Positions 9,429-19,452 of a stretch of DNA of 64,000 nt are shown piece by piece. Both the position numbers and the translations under genes were made by a program. The DNA is from Paracoccus sp. PAMC 22219 (GTDB lineage: Bacteria; Pseudomonadota; Alphaproteobacteria; Rhodobacterales; Rhodobacteraceae): the NCBI RefSeq assembly GCF_000787695.1, contig NZ_BBPH01000009.1, forward strand, positions 26,825-90,824, given 5' to 3'. Position 1 is the first letter of the stretch; every line of letters begins with the position of its first letter. The notes under the pieces were generated by a model. The model worked only from the letters and a program-made list of their open reading frames with translations, did no database searches and was not told the DNA's origin.

Positions 9429-10562
9429 TTGGACCGGCTGGCGATCTATCGACGCGACCTGCAGGGTCTGGCGGGCGATGCTCGGCTGCGCAGTCTGGCT
9501 GAACGCCGGGGGATCGACTTTTCGTCGAACGATTACCTGGGCCTGGCGCAAAGTGACCGGATGCGGGCCGCGGTCGTCCGGGCGCTGGATCGGGACGTGC
9601 CTGTGGGTGCGGCCGGGTCGCGCCTGCTGCGCGGGAACACCGACCAGCAGGCCGGGTTCGAGGATGCCGCCGCGCGGTTCTTTGGGGCCGAGGCGGCCTT
9701 GGGGTTCGGCGGCGGCTATGTCGCGAACTTTGCCGTGATCACAACATTGCCGCAGCGGGGTGACCTGCTGCTGATGGATGCGCTGGCGCATGCCAGCACG
9801 CATGAGGGCACACGGGCCGGACGGGCCGAGGTCGCCAGCTTTCGCCACGGCGATGTCGGTCACGCCGAGGATGTGATCACGGAATGGCGGCGCGCGGGCA
9901 ATACCGGCGCGGTGTGGATCGCGGTTGAGAGCCTTTACAGCATGGATGGCGACCGGGCGCCGCTGGACGATCTGATGCGCCTGGCGGACGCGCACGGGTT
10001 TCTGCTGATTGACGAGGCGCATGCGACGGGCGTCTTCGGTCCCCGGGGGCGGGGACTGGCCCATCACTTGGAAGGGCGCGACAACGTCGTGACGCTGCAT
10101 ACGCTTGGCAAGGCCCTGGGCGGGTCCGGTGCGCTGATCTGCGGGGCGCGGGTGCTGATCGATTTCCTGGTGAACCGCTGCCGGCCCTTCATCTTTGCCA
10201 CCGCGCCATCGCCGCTGATGGCGGCTGCGGGGCTGGAATCGCTGGCGATTCTGCGCGATGAGCCGTGGCGGCAGGCGACGCTGACGGGGCATGTCGCGGC
10301 CTTCGGGGCCGAGATGGCGCGGCGGCTGCCGCAGGTGCCGGTCAGTGGCAGCCAGATCGTGCCGCTGATCGTCGGGCCCAATGCCCAGACGATGGCGCTG
10401 GCGGCGCAGGTGCAGGCGCGGGGCTTCGATGTGCGCGGCATCCGGCCGCCGACGGTGCCCGAGGGGACATCGCGGTTGCGGGTGTCGCTGACGCTGAATG
10501 CCACGCGGGCGGAGGTGATCCGCCTGGCCGAGACGCTGGAGGATCTGTGGCCCGATTTGTGA
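9429..10562 (+). CDS. bioF: 8-amino-7-oxononanoate synthase BioF
   Basis: BioF condenses pimeloyl thioester with alanine, a PLP-dependent step of biotin synthesis. The 377-residue protein carries the family motifs FSSNDYLGLA, DEAHATGVFG and the PLP-lysine segment TLGKALGGSG (Lys228). The start is a TTG at 9429, 16 bases after bioB; the reading begins with MDRLAIYRRDL, which fits the family N-terminus. Its end overlaps the probable bioD start. Confidence 0.94.
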   Translation: MDRLAIYRRDLQGLAGDARLRSLAERRGIDFSSNDYLGLAQSDRMRAAVVRALDRDVPVGAAGSRLLRGNTDQQAGFEDAAARFFGAEAALGFGGGYVANFAVITTLPQRGDLLLMDALAHASTHEGTRAGRAEVASFRHGDVGHAEDVITEWRRAGNTGAVWIAVESLYSMDGDRAPLDDLMRLADAHGFLLIDEAHATGVFGPRGRGLAHHLEGRDNVVTLHTLGKALGGSGALICGARVLIDFLVNRCRPFIFATAPSPLMAAAGLESLAILRDEPWRQATLTGHVAAFGAEMARRLPQVPVSGSQIVPLIVGPNAQTMALAAQVQARGFDVRGIRPPTVPEGTSRLRVSLTLNATRAEVIRLAETLEDLWPDL

Positions 10563-11253
10563 TCACAAGCACCGGAACCGATGTCGGCAAGACGGTCTTT
10601 GCGGCCGGGTTGTGCGGTCTGATCGGGGCCGAGTACTGGAAACCGGTGCAGTCCGGGCTGGCGGGGAATGTGGCGAATGACGCCCTCACCGCCGATGCAC
10701 CGGGGGGGCACAGCGGGAGCACAGGGCGTACACCGACAACGCACGGTGCCGTTGCGCAACCCGGCACCGACCGCGCCGAGGTCGAGCGGCTGTCGGGCGC
10801 GCGCACCCACCCCGAGGCCGTGCTGCTGCGCGAGGCATTGTCGCCGCACCGAGCGGCGGAGCTGCAGGGCGTGACGCTGGACCCGGAGGTCTGGGCGATC
10901 CCGGGCGCGCGCGGCTGGTGATCGAGGGGGCGGGCGGCGCGCTGGTCCCCGTCACGCGGCAGGTGCTGTTCGCGGATGTGTTCGCGCGCTGGCAGGTGCC
11001 GGTGATCGTCGTCTGCGCCACGGGGCTGGGGACGATCAGCCACAGCCTGACCGCGCTGGAGAGTCTGCGCGCGCGCGGGGTGCCGGTGCATGGCGTGGCC
11101 TTTGTCGGTCCCGCCAATGACGACAACATGGCGACCATCGGCGATCTGGGTCGGGTCAGGGTTCTGGGGCGGTTGCCCGTGCTGGACCGGCTGAACCGAG
11201 ACAGCCTGTCCGCCGCCATGCAGGCTGCGTTCCGGGCGGAGGATTTCGCATGA
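10547..11253 (+). CDS. bioD: Dethiobiotin synthetase BioD (frameshifted, with an unusual insert)
   Basis: BioD closes the ureido ring of dethiobiotin using ATP and CO2. A GTG at 10547, inside the bioF end, gives MARFVITSTGTDVGKT with the P-loop at residues 8-16. The frame breaks between 10895 and 10912; the next frame continues LVIEGAGGALVPV and the GLGTISHSLTALE segment to the stop. An unusual stretch of about 35 residues follows KPVQSGL (about 10665-10765) where homologues go straight to the DxxxVxRLxG helix. The break is probably a sequence error. Confidence 0.88.
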
Positions 11254-12479
11254 GTGCCGTCTGGCATCCGTTCTTTCAGCACGGGACCGAACCCGCTCCG
11301 CCGCGGGCCGTCGGCACCCAAGGTGCGCATATCCAAACCGATCGCGGGCCGCTGCTGGACGGGATCAGCAGCTGGTGGGTGGTCACGCATGGCCACAACC
11401 AACCCGAGATCGTCGAGGCGATCCGCGAGACCGCCGGGCGGTTGGACCAGGTGATCTTTGCCGGGCTGACCCATGCACCGGCGGAGGAGCTGGCCGAGGC
11501 GCTGGTGGCGATGACGCCCGCGGGGCTGGACCATGTGTTCTACAGCGACAGCGGATCGACGGCGGTCGAGGTCGCGCTGAAGATGGCGCTGGGATACTGG
11601 CGGCACGAGGGCGACGGGCGGCATCGGATCGCGGTGATCGAGGACAGCTATCACGGCGACACGATCGGCACGATGAGCGTGGGCGAGCGGGGGGTGTTCA
11701 ACGCCGCCTATGACCCGCTGATGTTCGGGGTGGACCGGCTGCCCTTCCCGGACGGCGACGGGGCGGCGACGCTGGCGGCCTTTGAGGCGCTGGCGGCGTC
11801 GGGGCGGATGGCGGCGATCATCCTGGAGCCGCTGGTCCTGGGTGCGGGGGGGATGCGGATGTATGCCCCCGCGGTTCTGGCCGGGCTGCGGGCGATCTGC
11901 GACCGGCATGACGTGCTGATGATCGCGGACGAGGTGATGACCGGATGGGGGCGCACGGGGCGGCTGTGGGCCTGTGACCATGCGGGGGTGGCGCCCGATA
12001 TTCTGTGCACGTCCAAGGGGTTGACCGGGGGCGTGGTGCCGCTGGCGGCGACACTGGCCAGCGGGCGGATCTTTGACGCGCATCGGTCCACGGACCGGCG
12101 GCGGACCTTCTATCATTCGTCCAGCTATACTGCGAACCCGATCGCCTGCGCGGCGGCGCTGGCGCAGGTGCGGCTGTGGCAGGCAAGCCCCATGCAGGCG
12201 CGGTTGGACGCGCTGACGGCGATGCAGGCCGAACGGCTGGCGGGCTTGGACGGGCGGTTCACCAACATCCGCCAATGCGGGACCATCGCAGCGGCCGATC
12301 TGGTCGTGCCCCAGGGCGGCTATCTGTCCGAGGTCGGGCCGCGGATGCGGGCGCATTGCATGGATCGCGGCGTGCTGCTGCGGCCCTTGGGGAACACGGT
12401 CTATGTGCTGCCGCCCTATTGCGTCACGGGGGACGATCTGGATGCGGCCTGGGGGGCCGTGACCTCATTCCAGGTCTAG
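11250..12479 (+). CDS. bioA: Adenosylmethionine-8-amino-7-oxononanoate aminotransferase BioA
   Basis: BioA converts KAPA to DAPA with S-adenosylmethionine as amino donor. The 409-residue class III aminotransferase shows WHPFFQHG at the start, SDSGSTAVEVALKMA, the cofactor-binding DEVMTGWGRTG and the PLP lysine in TSKGLTGG (Lys256). It overlaps bioD by four bases and closes the biotin operon. Its last 15 bases overlap the convergent EEP-family gene. Confidence 0.95.
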   Translation: MSAVWHPFFQHGTEPAPPRAVGTQGAHIQTDRGPLLDGISSWWVVTHGHNQPEIVEAIRETAGRLDQVIFAGLTHAPAEELAEALVAMTPAGLDHVFYSDSGSTAVEVALKMALGYWRHEGDGRHRIAVIEDSYHGDTIGTMSVGERGVFNAAYDPLMFGVDRLPFPDGDGAATLAAFEALAASGRMAAIILEPLVLGAGGMRMYAPAVLAGLRAICDRHDVLMIADEVMTGWGRTGRLWACDHAGVAPDILCTSKGLTGGVVPLAATLASGRIFDAHRSTDRRRTFYHSSSYTANPIACAAALAQVRLWQASPMQARLDALTAMQAERLAGLDGRFTNIRQCGTIAAADLVVPQGGYLSEVGPRMRAHCMDRGVLLRPLGNTVYVLPPYCVTGDDLDAAWGAVTSFQV

Positions 12480-13465
12480 ATCGACCCAGACCAGCTTGCG
12501 ATGCGAGGCCAGCGCGACCGGTTCGGCCAGCGGATCGTCGGGCGCGGGCCACAGGACGCCTGCATCAAGGACGCGCAGCCCGGTAGCGGGCAGGACATAG
12601 TCCAGCCGCAGGTTGCCCGGCGCGCGGTCGTATTCCGCCGTGTCCAGCGCCGGGTCGCCCCGATGCGCGGCATTCGGGCCGGTCTGCGGCGGCTGCCATG
12701 CGCCGCGCGGCTGGGGGTCCTGGGTGACGTCGCCAGCGCCGCCAGCGTGGCCGGATCGCCGTCGCCGTCCCGCGGGTCGACGTTCAGGTTGCCCAGGATC
12801 GCGAAGGGCGCGTCGGGCAGGTGGGACAGCCAGAACGTGACCTCGTCATGGTTGCGGGCGGGATTGCGATCCTCGAACGCGGGCGGGGTGGCGGCCAGCG
12901 CCAGCAGGTGCAGCGGGCCCGCTGGCGTGGTCAGCGCCACGTCCCAATGCGCGGTGCTGGACAGGCGCTGAACGTCGGCATGGGGGCTGTCGGGCATCCG
13001 GTTGCCCGGCACGTCGCGCCACAGCGTCGCGCTGTGGTCGGTGACCCCCGCGATGGGCAGGCGCGACAGGATCGCCAGCCCGGACTGTCCGGTGAAGGCG
13101 CCATAGCCCTGCGCGTCGCGGGGCCGGCCCGCGCGTCCGTCGCCGTCCAGGTCCAGCCCGGTAGGCAGGCCGCGATTGGGCTGGGTCGCGTGGCGGTGCG
13201 GCATGGGGTGGCCCTGCGCGGCCAGCAGGTCGGCGAATGCGGTCAGGGCGCGGTTGTCCAGGTCCCAGTCCAGCCCGGTCAGCAGGATCGCATCGGGTGC
13301 GATGCCCGCGATCACCTGCGCCGCGGCCAGCACCTGCGGATCGTCCGCCATGATGTCGCGCAGCAGAAGGCCCGGCCCGTCACGCGACAGGCCGGGGTCC
13401 CAGGTGGCGATGCGCAGCGTGTCCGCCGCCGCCGGGGTCGCCAGCAGCAGCAGGGCAAGCGCCTT
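12465..13465 (-). CDS. Endonuclease/exonuclease/phosphatase family protein (frameshifted, start unclear)
   Basis: The protein belongs to the EEP fold family: LRIATWDPGLSRDGPG, TGLDWD, LAILSRLPI, ILGNLNVDPRDGDGD and a C-terminal LDYVLP are all present. A signal peptide (ALALLLLATPAAAD) is readable in frame from about 13465, so it is probably exported. No ATG, GTG or TTG precedes it in frame before an upstream stop; the first ATG is at 13351, inside the domain. A one-base loss near 12737 moves the C-terminal third to another frame (DVTQDPQPRG to LVWVDLDLE). Both problems probably reflect sequence errors. Substrate unknown. Confidence 0.75.
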
Positions 13466-14069
13466 AGATCCAAGGGCGGGCCTGGGCCATCTGCTGTTCG
13501 AACGTGTCGATGGACGGGGCCTTTTCCATCGTCAGGCCGATGTCGTCCAACCCGTTCATCAGGCAGTGCTTGCGGAACGGGTCCATGTCGAAGGCATAGG
13601 CCGTGCCGTCCGCGCCGGTGACGGTCTGGGTCGCCAGATCGACGGTGATGCGGGCATTCGCGCCCTTTTCGGCGTCGCGCATCAGCGCGTCGACCGCGTC
13701 CTGGGGCAAGACCACGGGCAGGATGCCGTTCTTGAAGCAGTTGTTGAAGAAGATGTCGGCAAAGCTGGTCGAGATCACGCAGCGGATGCCGAAATCCAGC
13801 AGCGCCCAGGGCGCATGTTCGCGCGACGAGCCGCAGCCGAAATTGTCGCCTGCGATCAGGATTTGGGCGTCGCGATAGGCGGGCCGGTTCAGGACGAAAT
13901 CGGGGATTTCGTGCCCCTCGCGGTCATAGCGCATCTCGTCGAACAGGTTCACGCCCAGGCCGGACCGCTTGATGGTCTTCAGGAACTGCTTGGGGATGAT
14001 CATGTCGGTGTCGATGTTGACCAGCGGCATGGGGGCCGCGATGCCGGTCAGGGTGGTGAACTTGTCCAT
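13464..14069 (-). CDS. leuD: 3-isopropylmalate dehydratase small subunit LeuD
   Basis: LeuD is the swivel-domain subunit that, with LeuC, isomerises 2-isopropylmalate in leucine synthesis. The 201-residue protein shows [17 protein letters not shown], the conserved [17 protein letters not shown] (about residues 74-90) and a normal end. It follows leuC after only seven bases and so is co-transcribed with it. Downstream, the signal peptide of the EEP gene abuts its stop. Confidence 0.96.
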   Translation of the reverse strand: MDKFTTLTGIAAPMPLVNIDTDMIIPKQFLKTIKRSGLGVNLFDEMRYDREGHEIPDFVLNRPAYRDAQILIAGDNFGCGSSREHAPWALLDFGIRCVISTSFADIFFNNCFKNGILPVVLPQDAVDALMRDAEKGANARITVDLATQTVTGADGTAYAFDMDPFRKHCLMNGLDDIGLTMEKAPSIDTFEQQMAQARPWI

Positions 14070-14076
14070 GATGTCC

Positions 14077-15495
14077 TCAGGCCGGTTCGTGCGCGAATGC
14101 GCGGATGTCGGTCAGGCGTCCGGTGACGCCGGCGGCGGCGGCCATCGCCGGGCTCATCAGGTGGGTGCGGCCCTTGTAGCCCTGGCGCCCCTCGAAGTTG
14201 CGATTGCTGGTCGCGGCGCAGCGTTCGCCGGGCTTCAGCTGGTCGGGGTTCATGCCCAGGCACATGGAGCATCCGGCCAGACGCCATTCAAAACCGGCGT
14301 CCAGGAAGATGCGGTCCAGCCCCTCTTCCTCGGCCATGGCGCGCACCAGGCCCGATCCGGGCACGACCATGCCGCGCACGCCGGGTGCCAGCTTGCGCCC
14401 GCGCAGCACGTCGGCGGCGGCGCGCAGATCCTCGATCCTGCCGTTGGTGCACGATCCGATGAACACGGCGTCGATGGCGATGTCGGTCAGGGGCGTGCCG
14501 GCGGTCAGGCCCATGTAGTCCAAGCTGCGGCGCGCCGCGTCGACCTTGCCGCCCGCGAAGCTTTCGGGGGCGGGGACGGATGCGGTGATGGGCAGGGCGT
14601 CTTCGGGGCTGGTGCCCCAGGTGACGGTGGGGGCGATGTCCTCGGCGCGGATGGTCAGGACCTTGTCGAAATGCGCGCCGTCATCGGAGAACAGCGTCTT
14701 CCACAAAGCGACGGCGGCCTCCCACTGGGCGCCCTTCGGCGCGTGGGGGCGGCCCTTGACGTAATTGAAGGTGACCTCATCCGGCGCGATCAGGCCGGCG
14801 CGGGCGCCGCCTTCGATCGCCATGTTGCAGATGGTCATGCGGCCCTCCATCGACAGGTTGCGGATTGCCTCGCCGCAATATTCGATGACATGGCCGGTGC
14901 CGCCCGCGGTGCCGGTTTCGGCGATGATGCGCAGGACGATGTCCTTGGCGGTCACGCCGGGGGCCAGGCGGCCGGTGATTTCCACCTTCATGTTCTTGGA
15001 CTTGCCCTGGATCAGGGTCTGGGTGGCCAGGACGTGTTCCACCTCACTGGTTCCGATGCCGTGGGCCAGCGCGCCGAAGGCGCCGTGGGTCGCGGTGTGG
15101 CTGTCGCCGCAGACGACGGTCATGCCGGGCAGGGTCCAGCCCTGCTCGGGGCCGACGATGTGCACGATGCCCTGGCGGATGTCGTTGACCGGGTAATAGA
15201 CCACCCCGAATTCGCGGGCGTTGCGGTCCAATGCATCGACCTGAATGCGGGATTCCTGGTTGTCGATGCCCTGCTGGCGGTCCAGCGTGGTGGGCACGTT
15301 GTGATCGGGCACGGCGATGGTGCGTTCGGGGGCGCGGACCGTGCGGCCGGTCATGCGCAGCCCCTCGAAGGCCTGCGGGCTGGTCACTTCGTGGACCAGA
15401 TGGCGGTCGATATACAGAAGGCAGGTGCCGTCTTCCTGGCGGTCCACCACATGGGCGTCCCAGATCTTGTCATAAAGCGTGCGTGCAGGGGTCAT
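14077..15495 (-). CDS. leuC: 3-isopropylmalate dehydratase large subunit LeuC
   Basis: LeuC is the iron-sulfur subunit of isopropylmalate isomerase. Starting at [15 protein letters not shown] gives 472 residues. The cluster ligands are visible in GSCTNGR and in CSMCLGMN, and the active-site loops [16 protein letters not shown] and RNFEGRQG are intact. An earlier in-frame ATG at 15522 would add nine poorly conserved residues, so the later start is preferred. It is the first gene of the leftward leuC-leuD unit. Confidence 0.96.
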   Translation of the reverse strand: MTPARTLYDKIWDAHVVDRQEDGTCLLYIDRHLVHEVTSPQAFEGLRMTGRTVRAPERTIAVPDHNVPTTLDRQQGIDNQESRIQVDALDRNAREFGVVYYPVNDIRQGIVHIVGPEQGWTLPGMTVVCGDSHTATHGAFGALAHGIGTSEVEHVLATQTLIQGKSKNMKVEITGRLAPGVTAKDIVLRIIAETGTAGGTGHVIEYCGEAIRNLSMEGRMTICNMAIEGGARAGLIAPDEVTFNYVKGRPHAPKGAQWEAAVALWKTLFSDDGAHFDKVLTIRAEDIAPTVTWGTSPEDALPITASVPAPESFAGGKVDAARRSLDYMGLTAGTPLTDIAIDAVFIGSCTNGRIEDLRAAADVLRGRKLAPGVRGMVVPGSGLVRAMAEEEGLDRIFLDAGFEWRLAGCSMCLGMNPDQLKPGERCAATSNRNFEGRQGYKGRTHLMSPAMAAAAGVTGRLTDIRAFAHEPA

Positions 15496-15546
15496 GGCTG
15501 AGGTCTTTCGGCTGTGATGCAAGGGGGGCGGACAAGCGGGCAGCCG

Positions 15547-15633
15547 TCAGCCCTGCGCGGTCACGCCCAGCATCTCGCCGTAGAAGCGGCCCGGCAGGCG
15601 CGCGCGATCATGAATGTCGAAATAACGCATCAT
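15547..15633 (-). CDS. Possible 28-residue peptide upstream of leuC
   Basis: A short frame with two ATGs reads MMRYFDIHDRARLPGRFYG and ends in VTAQG, stopping 51 bases before leuC on the same strand. No convincing ribosome binding site precedes it, and it lacks the run of leucines expected of a leu attenuator peptide. The amino-acid composition looks protein-like, so it may be a real small gene. Function unknown. Confidence 0.3.
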   Translation of the reverse strand: MMRYFDIHDRARLPGRFYGEMLGVTAQG

Positions 15634-15701
15634 CCGGCCAGATTAGGCCAGCATCCGCCCGCTGGCAAGCGTGCGCATGTCAAGGAAAATGCCGCGAGAG
15701 A

Positions 15702-15729
15702 TTGAGACGGGCCGAAAAGATGCTATGTT
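15702..15729 (+). promoter_or_regulatory. Candidate sigma-70 promoter of the rsfS operon
   Basis: TTGAGA (15702-15707), a 16-base spacer and TATGTT (15724-15729) match the housekeeping promoter pattern. Transcription would begin near 15736, so the in-frame ATG at 15725 lies inside the -10 box and cannot be the rsfS start if this promoter is used. Confidence 0.5.
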
Positions 15730-15781
15730 GGGGGAACCCCTGCGCCGGGGGCTATCGGCGCGCGGACCGGAGGACTACACC

Positions 15782-16219
15782 CTGTCACAAGACGCCCCGT
15801 CGGCCGGTCGGCCGACCTCGACCCAGCAGACCAGCCAGCATACCAGCGACGACATGCTGGCTTTGGTGCTGAATTCCCTTGATGACGACAAGGCCGAAGA
15901 GGTCGTCACCATCGACCTGCGCGGCCGCACGGCCATTGCTGACCACATGGTCATCGCCTCGGGGCGCAGCTCGCGCCAGGTGGGCGCCATCGCGGAAAAG
16001 CTGGCCGAGCGCGTGAAGCAGGTCACCGGCCGCAGCCCCCGGATCGAGGGCAAGGATGCCGGCGACTGGGTGCTGATCGACACCGATGACGTGATCGTGC
16101 ATGTCTTCCGCCCGGAAGTCCGCGATTTCTATCAGCTGGAAAAGATGTGGCTGCCCGCCGATGCGCTGGCCCGCGTGCGCGAGCCCGCCCAACCGTCAAG
16201 CTATCAGCCGCAGGACTGA
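15782..16219 (+). CDS. rsfS: Ribosome silencing factor RsfS, probable CTG start
   Basis: RsfS binds ribosomal protein L14 and blocks subunit joining when nutrients are scarce. The core domain is clear: LDDDKAEEVVTIDLRGR, IASGRSSRQVGAIAEKLAER, GDWVLIDTDDVIVHVF and FYQLEKMW. The start is uncertain. A strong GGAGG (15769-15773) lies eight bases before a CTG at 15782, giving 145 residues. The upstream ATG at 15725 overlaps a probable -10 box, and the ATG at 15854 would trim the domain edge. The CTG start is therefore preferred. rlmH follows after nine bases. Confidence 0.9.
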   Translation: MSQDAPSAGRPTSTQQTSQHTSDDMLALVLNSLDDDKAEEVVTIDLRGRTAIADHMVIASGRSSRQVGAIAEKLAERVKQVTGRSPRIEGKDAGDWVLIDTDDVIVHVFRPEVRDFYQLEKMWLPADALARVREPAQPSSYQPQD

Positions 16220-16228
16220 TCCGCCCTC

Positions 16229-16696
16229 ATGCGGATCGACATCGCCGCCGTGGGGCGGCTGAAGACCGGCCCCGAGGCGGCGCTGGTCGCCGATTACCTG
16301 CAACGCTTTGCCAAGACCGGCCGCAGCCTTGGGCTGCCGGCCGTGTCCGTCGTCGAGGTCGAGGATCGCCGCGCCGGCACGATGGCCGCCGAGGCGGAGC
16401 TCTTGGCTCGTGCCATCCCGCCCGGCGCGGCGGTGGTGATGATGGACGAGCGCGGCGATCAGCCGACCTCGCCCGAATTCGCGGCGCGGCTGGCGGACTG
16501 GCGCGATCAGGCGCGCGACGTGTGTTTCGTCATCGGCGGCGCGGACGGGCTGGACCCGTCGTTTCGCGCGCGGGCCGATTGGCAGATCAGCCTGGGCCGG
16601 ATGGTCTGGCCGCATCTGCTGGTCCGCGTGATGCTGGCCGAACAGCTGTACCGCGCGGCCACGATCCTGGCCGGATCGCCCTATCACCGGGCCTAG
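16229..16696 (+). CDS. rlmH: 23S rRNA pseudouridine-1915 N3-methyltransferase RlmH
   Basis: RlmH is a small SPOUT-fold methyltransferase acting on helix 69 of 23S rRNA. The 155 residues match the usual length and show the knot motifs MMDERGDQPTSPEFA, FVIGGADGLDPSF and the C-terminal LLVRVMLAEQLYRA with SPYHRA at the end. It is coupled with rsfS, as in many alphaproteobacteria. Confidence 0.96.
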   Translation: MRIDIAAVGRLKTGPEAALVADYLQRFAKTGRSLGLPAVSVVEVEDRRAGTMAAEAELLARAIPPGAAVVMMDERGDQPTSPEFAARLADWRDQARDVCFVIGGADGLDPSFRARADWQISLGRMVWPHLLVRVMLAEQLYRAATILAGSPYHRA

Positions 16697-16757
16697 GTCA
16701 CGTTGGTTGCCGCCGCCGCCCGCGACGCGTAAGTAAGGGCAAAACTGCGAGGCTCCG

Positions 16758-18271
16758 ATGACCAAACCCGTGATCCTGTGCATTCTTGACGGCTGGGGCC
16801 TGTCCAATCGCCCCGAACAAAGCGCCCCCGACCGGGCGGCGACCCCGAATTTTGACCGCCTGATGCGCGAGTGCCCGCATGCGACGCTGGTGACCCATGG
16901 TCCCGACGTGGGCCTGCCGCGCGGCCAGATGGGCAATTCCGAGGTGGGCCACACCAATATCGGCGCCGGACGCGTGGTCGCGATGGATCTGGGCGCGATC
17001 GATCTGGCGATCGAGGATGGCAGCTTTGGCCGCAACGCGCCGCTGCTGGCGTTCATCGACCGGCTGAAGGCCACGGGCGGGACCGCGCATCTGCTGGGGG
17101 TCATTTCCGATGGTGGCGTGCACGGGCATATCGTCCATGTGCTGGCCGCCGCGCGGGCGGTGGCCGGGGCGGGCGTGCCGGTGGTGATCCACGCGATCAC
17201 CGACGGGCGCGACGTGGCCCCCGATTCGGCGCCGGGTTTCCTGGCGACGCTGCAGGCGGGGCTGCCTGCGGGGGCGCGGATCGGCACCGTGATCGGGCGG
17301 TATTTCGCGCTGGACCGCGACAGCCGCTGGGACCGCGTGCGGCTGGCCTTCGATGCCATCGTCGAGGCACGCGGAGAGGCCGCGCCCGACGCCGCGACCG
17401 CCATCGCCACGGCCCATGCGCGGGGCGAGATGGACGAGTTCGTGCCGCCCTTTGTCATCGGCGGCTATGCGGGGGCGCAGGACGGGGACGGGGTGTTCTG
17501 CCTGAACTTCCGCGCCGACCGTGCGCGCGAGGTCCTGTCGGCCCTGGGTGATCCGGTGTTCGACGGGTTCGACGCGGCAGCCCGGCCCGCCTGGGCCGCG
17601 ATGCTGGGCATGGTCGATTATTCGACCCGCCACGACAGCTTCATGCAGGCGGCCTTTCCAAAGCGGCAGGTGCAGAACACCCTGGCGCCTGGGTCGCGGC
17701 CCAGGGGTTGCGCCAGTTCCGCCTGGCCGAGACCGAGAAATACCCGCACGTCACCTTCTTCCTGAACGGCGGCAAGGAAACGCCCGAACCCGGCGAGGAC
17801 CGCCACATGCCGCAAAGCCCCAAGGTCGCGACCTATGACCTGGCGCCCGAGATGGCATCGGTCGCTGTGACCGACAAGCTGGTCGAGGTGATCGGGCAGG
17901 GCTACGATCTGATCGTCGTGAACTATGCCAACCCCGACATGGTCGGCCACACCGGCAACCTGGACGCCGCCGCCCGCGCCTGCGAGGCGGTGGACCGTGG
18001 TCTGGGCCGCATGCTGGCGGCGCTGGACGCCGTGGGCGGGGCGGCGGTGATCTGCGCCGATCACGGCAATTGCGAACAGATGATCGACCCGGTGACGGGC
18101 GGGCCGCACACGGCGCATACGCTGAACCCGGTGCCGGTCATCGCCTATGGCGCGCCGGGCGTCCGTGGCCTGCGCGACGGGCGGCTGCCCGATCTGGCGC
18201 CCACGGTCCTGGCGCTGATGGGGCTGGAACAGCCCGCCGACATGACCGGGGAAAGCCTGATCGTCCGATGA
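16758..18271 (+). CDS. gpmI: 2,3-bisphosphoglycerate-independent phosphoglycerate mutase GpmI (frameshifted)
   Basis: GpmI interconverts 3- and 2-phosphoglycerate in glycolysis using two manganese ions. The first 310 residues contain [21 protein letters not shown] (the phosphorylated serine is in NSEVGH), [11 protein letters not shown] and [10 protein letters not shown]. At about 17685 one G is missing from CTGGCGCC. The next frame carries on with [32 protein letters not shown] and [10 protein letters not shown] to LIVR, giving about 505 residues, the normal length. The protein is essential in many bacteria, so a sequence error is likely. Confidence 0.95.
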
Positions 18272-19436
18272 ACGCACGTCTTGTCCTGGCGCTGTGCGCC
18301 GCCCTTGCCGGTCCGGCCTTTGCGCAGACCAGCCCCGCCAACCAGGCGGTGGCCGATGCCGAGGCTGCCGCCGCGCTGTTGCGCGCGGCCATCGGCCAGC
18401 TGGCCCAAGCGGTCAGCGCCGACGATCAGGTCGTGGCCCTGACCGAGGTGATCCGCGGATACGAGCTGGGCCTGGCCGCCCTGCGCGGCGGTCTGCGCCA
18501 GGCAAGCGGCCGCGAGGCCGAGCTGCGCGACCGGTTCGAGGCGCAGCGCGACCAGCTGGCCCGCGTCTTGGGCGCGATGACCGCGCTGCAGCAGAGCCCT
18601 GAATCGACGATGCTGCTGCATCCGGCGGGGGCGCTGGCCAATGCGCGGTCGGGGATGATCCTGTCGGGCGCACCCCCGGCCTGCGGGCCGAGGCCGAGGC
18701 CCTGCAGGCGGACCTGGACGAGATCGCCACCGTCCGCCAGTTGCAGTCGAACGCCGCCGGCATGCTGGGCAGCGGCCTGGACAGCGTCCAGGAGGCGCGG
18801 CGCCTGCTGGCCAGCGCCGTGACCGACCGCAGCTCCATGCCCGCGCGATATGCCGAGGACCCCGAGGAGCTGCAGGAGTTGCGCGCCGCCGCGCAGAGCC
18901 TGGACGATTTCGCGACCGGCATCGCGCGGATGGAAAAGGACGTGGGCGCGCCCATGGACGATTTCGAGGGCGCGCAGGGCAGCCTGGCCCTGCCGGTGGT
19001 GGGGACCGTGCTGCGCCCGTACCAGGAACCTGATGCGGCGGGGGTCAGCCGTCCCGGTTGGATCATCGCCACCGCCCCCGCGGCGCTGGTCCAGACGCCG
19101 TGGCCTGCGACAATCCGCTATCGCGGGCCGTTCCTGGATTACGGCAATGTGATGATCGTCGAGCCCGCGCGCGGCTATCTTATGATCTTTGCAGGCCTGT
19201 CCCAGGTCTTTGGAGAAGTGGGAGACGTGCTTGCCGCGAACGATCCCGTGGGCCTGATGGGAGGGGCCGAGGCCCCCGCCCAGGAGTTCGGGTCGCAATT
19301 CGTCGCCGATGCCGCCCAGGGCGCCGACGCCGGACGCAGCGAGACGCTGTATCTGGAACTGCGCCAGGGCAATGAAACGCTGGACCCCGCCGACTGGTTC
19401 GTGCTGAATCCCGTCGTCGAGCCGCAACAGGACTGA
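18268..19436 (+). CDS. Murein hydrolase activator, EnvC-like with degenerate LytM domain (frameshifted)
   Basis: The protein has a signal peptide (residues 1-20, ending FAQ), a long coiled coil (about 25-235) and a C-terminal LytM/M23 fold ([31 protein letters not shown]). The zinc-binding HxH of active M23 peptidases is absent, which fits an EnvC-type activator of amidases rather than an enzyme. The frame breaks at about 18671, where one base is missing before ACCCCCGG; the next frame reads [18 protein letters not shown] and continues. The start overlaps the gpmI stop by two bases. Confidence 0.85.
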
Positions 19437-19452
19437 GGCAGGAAAGACCGCC

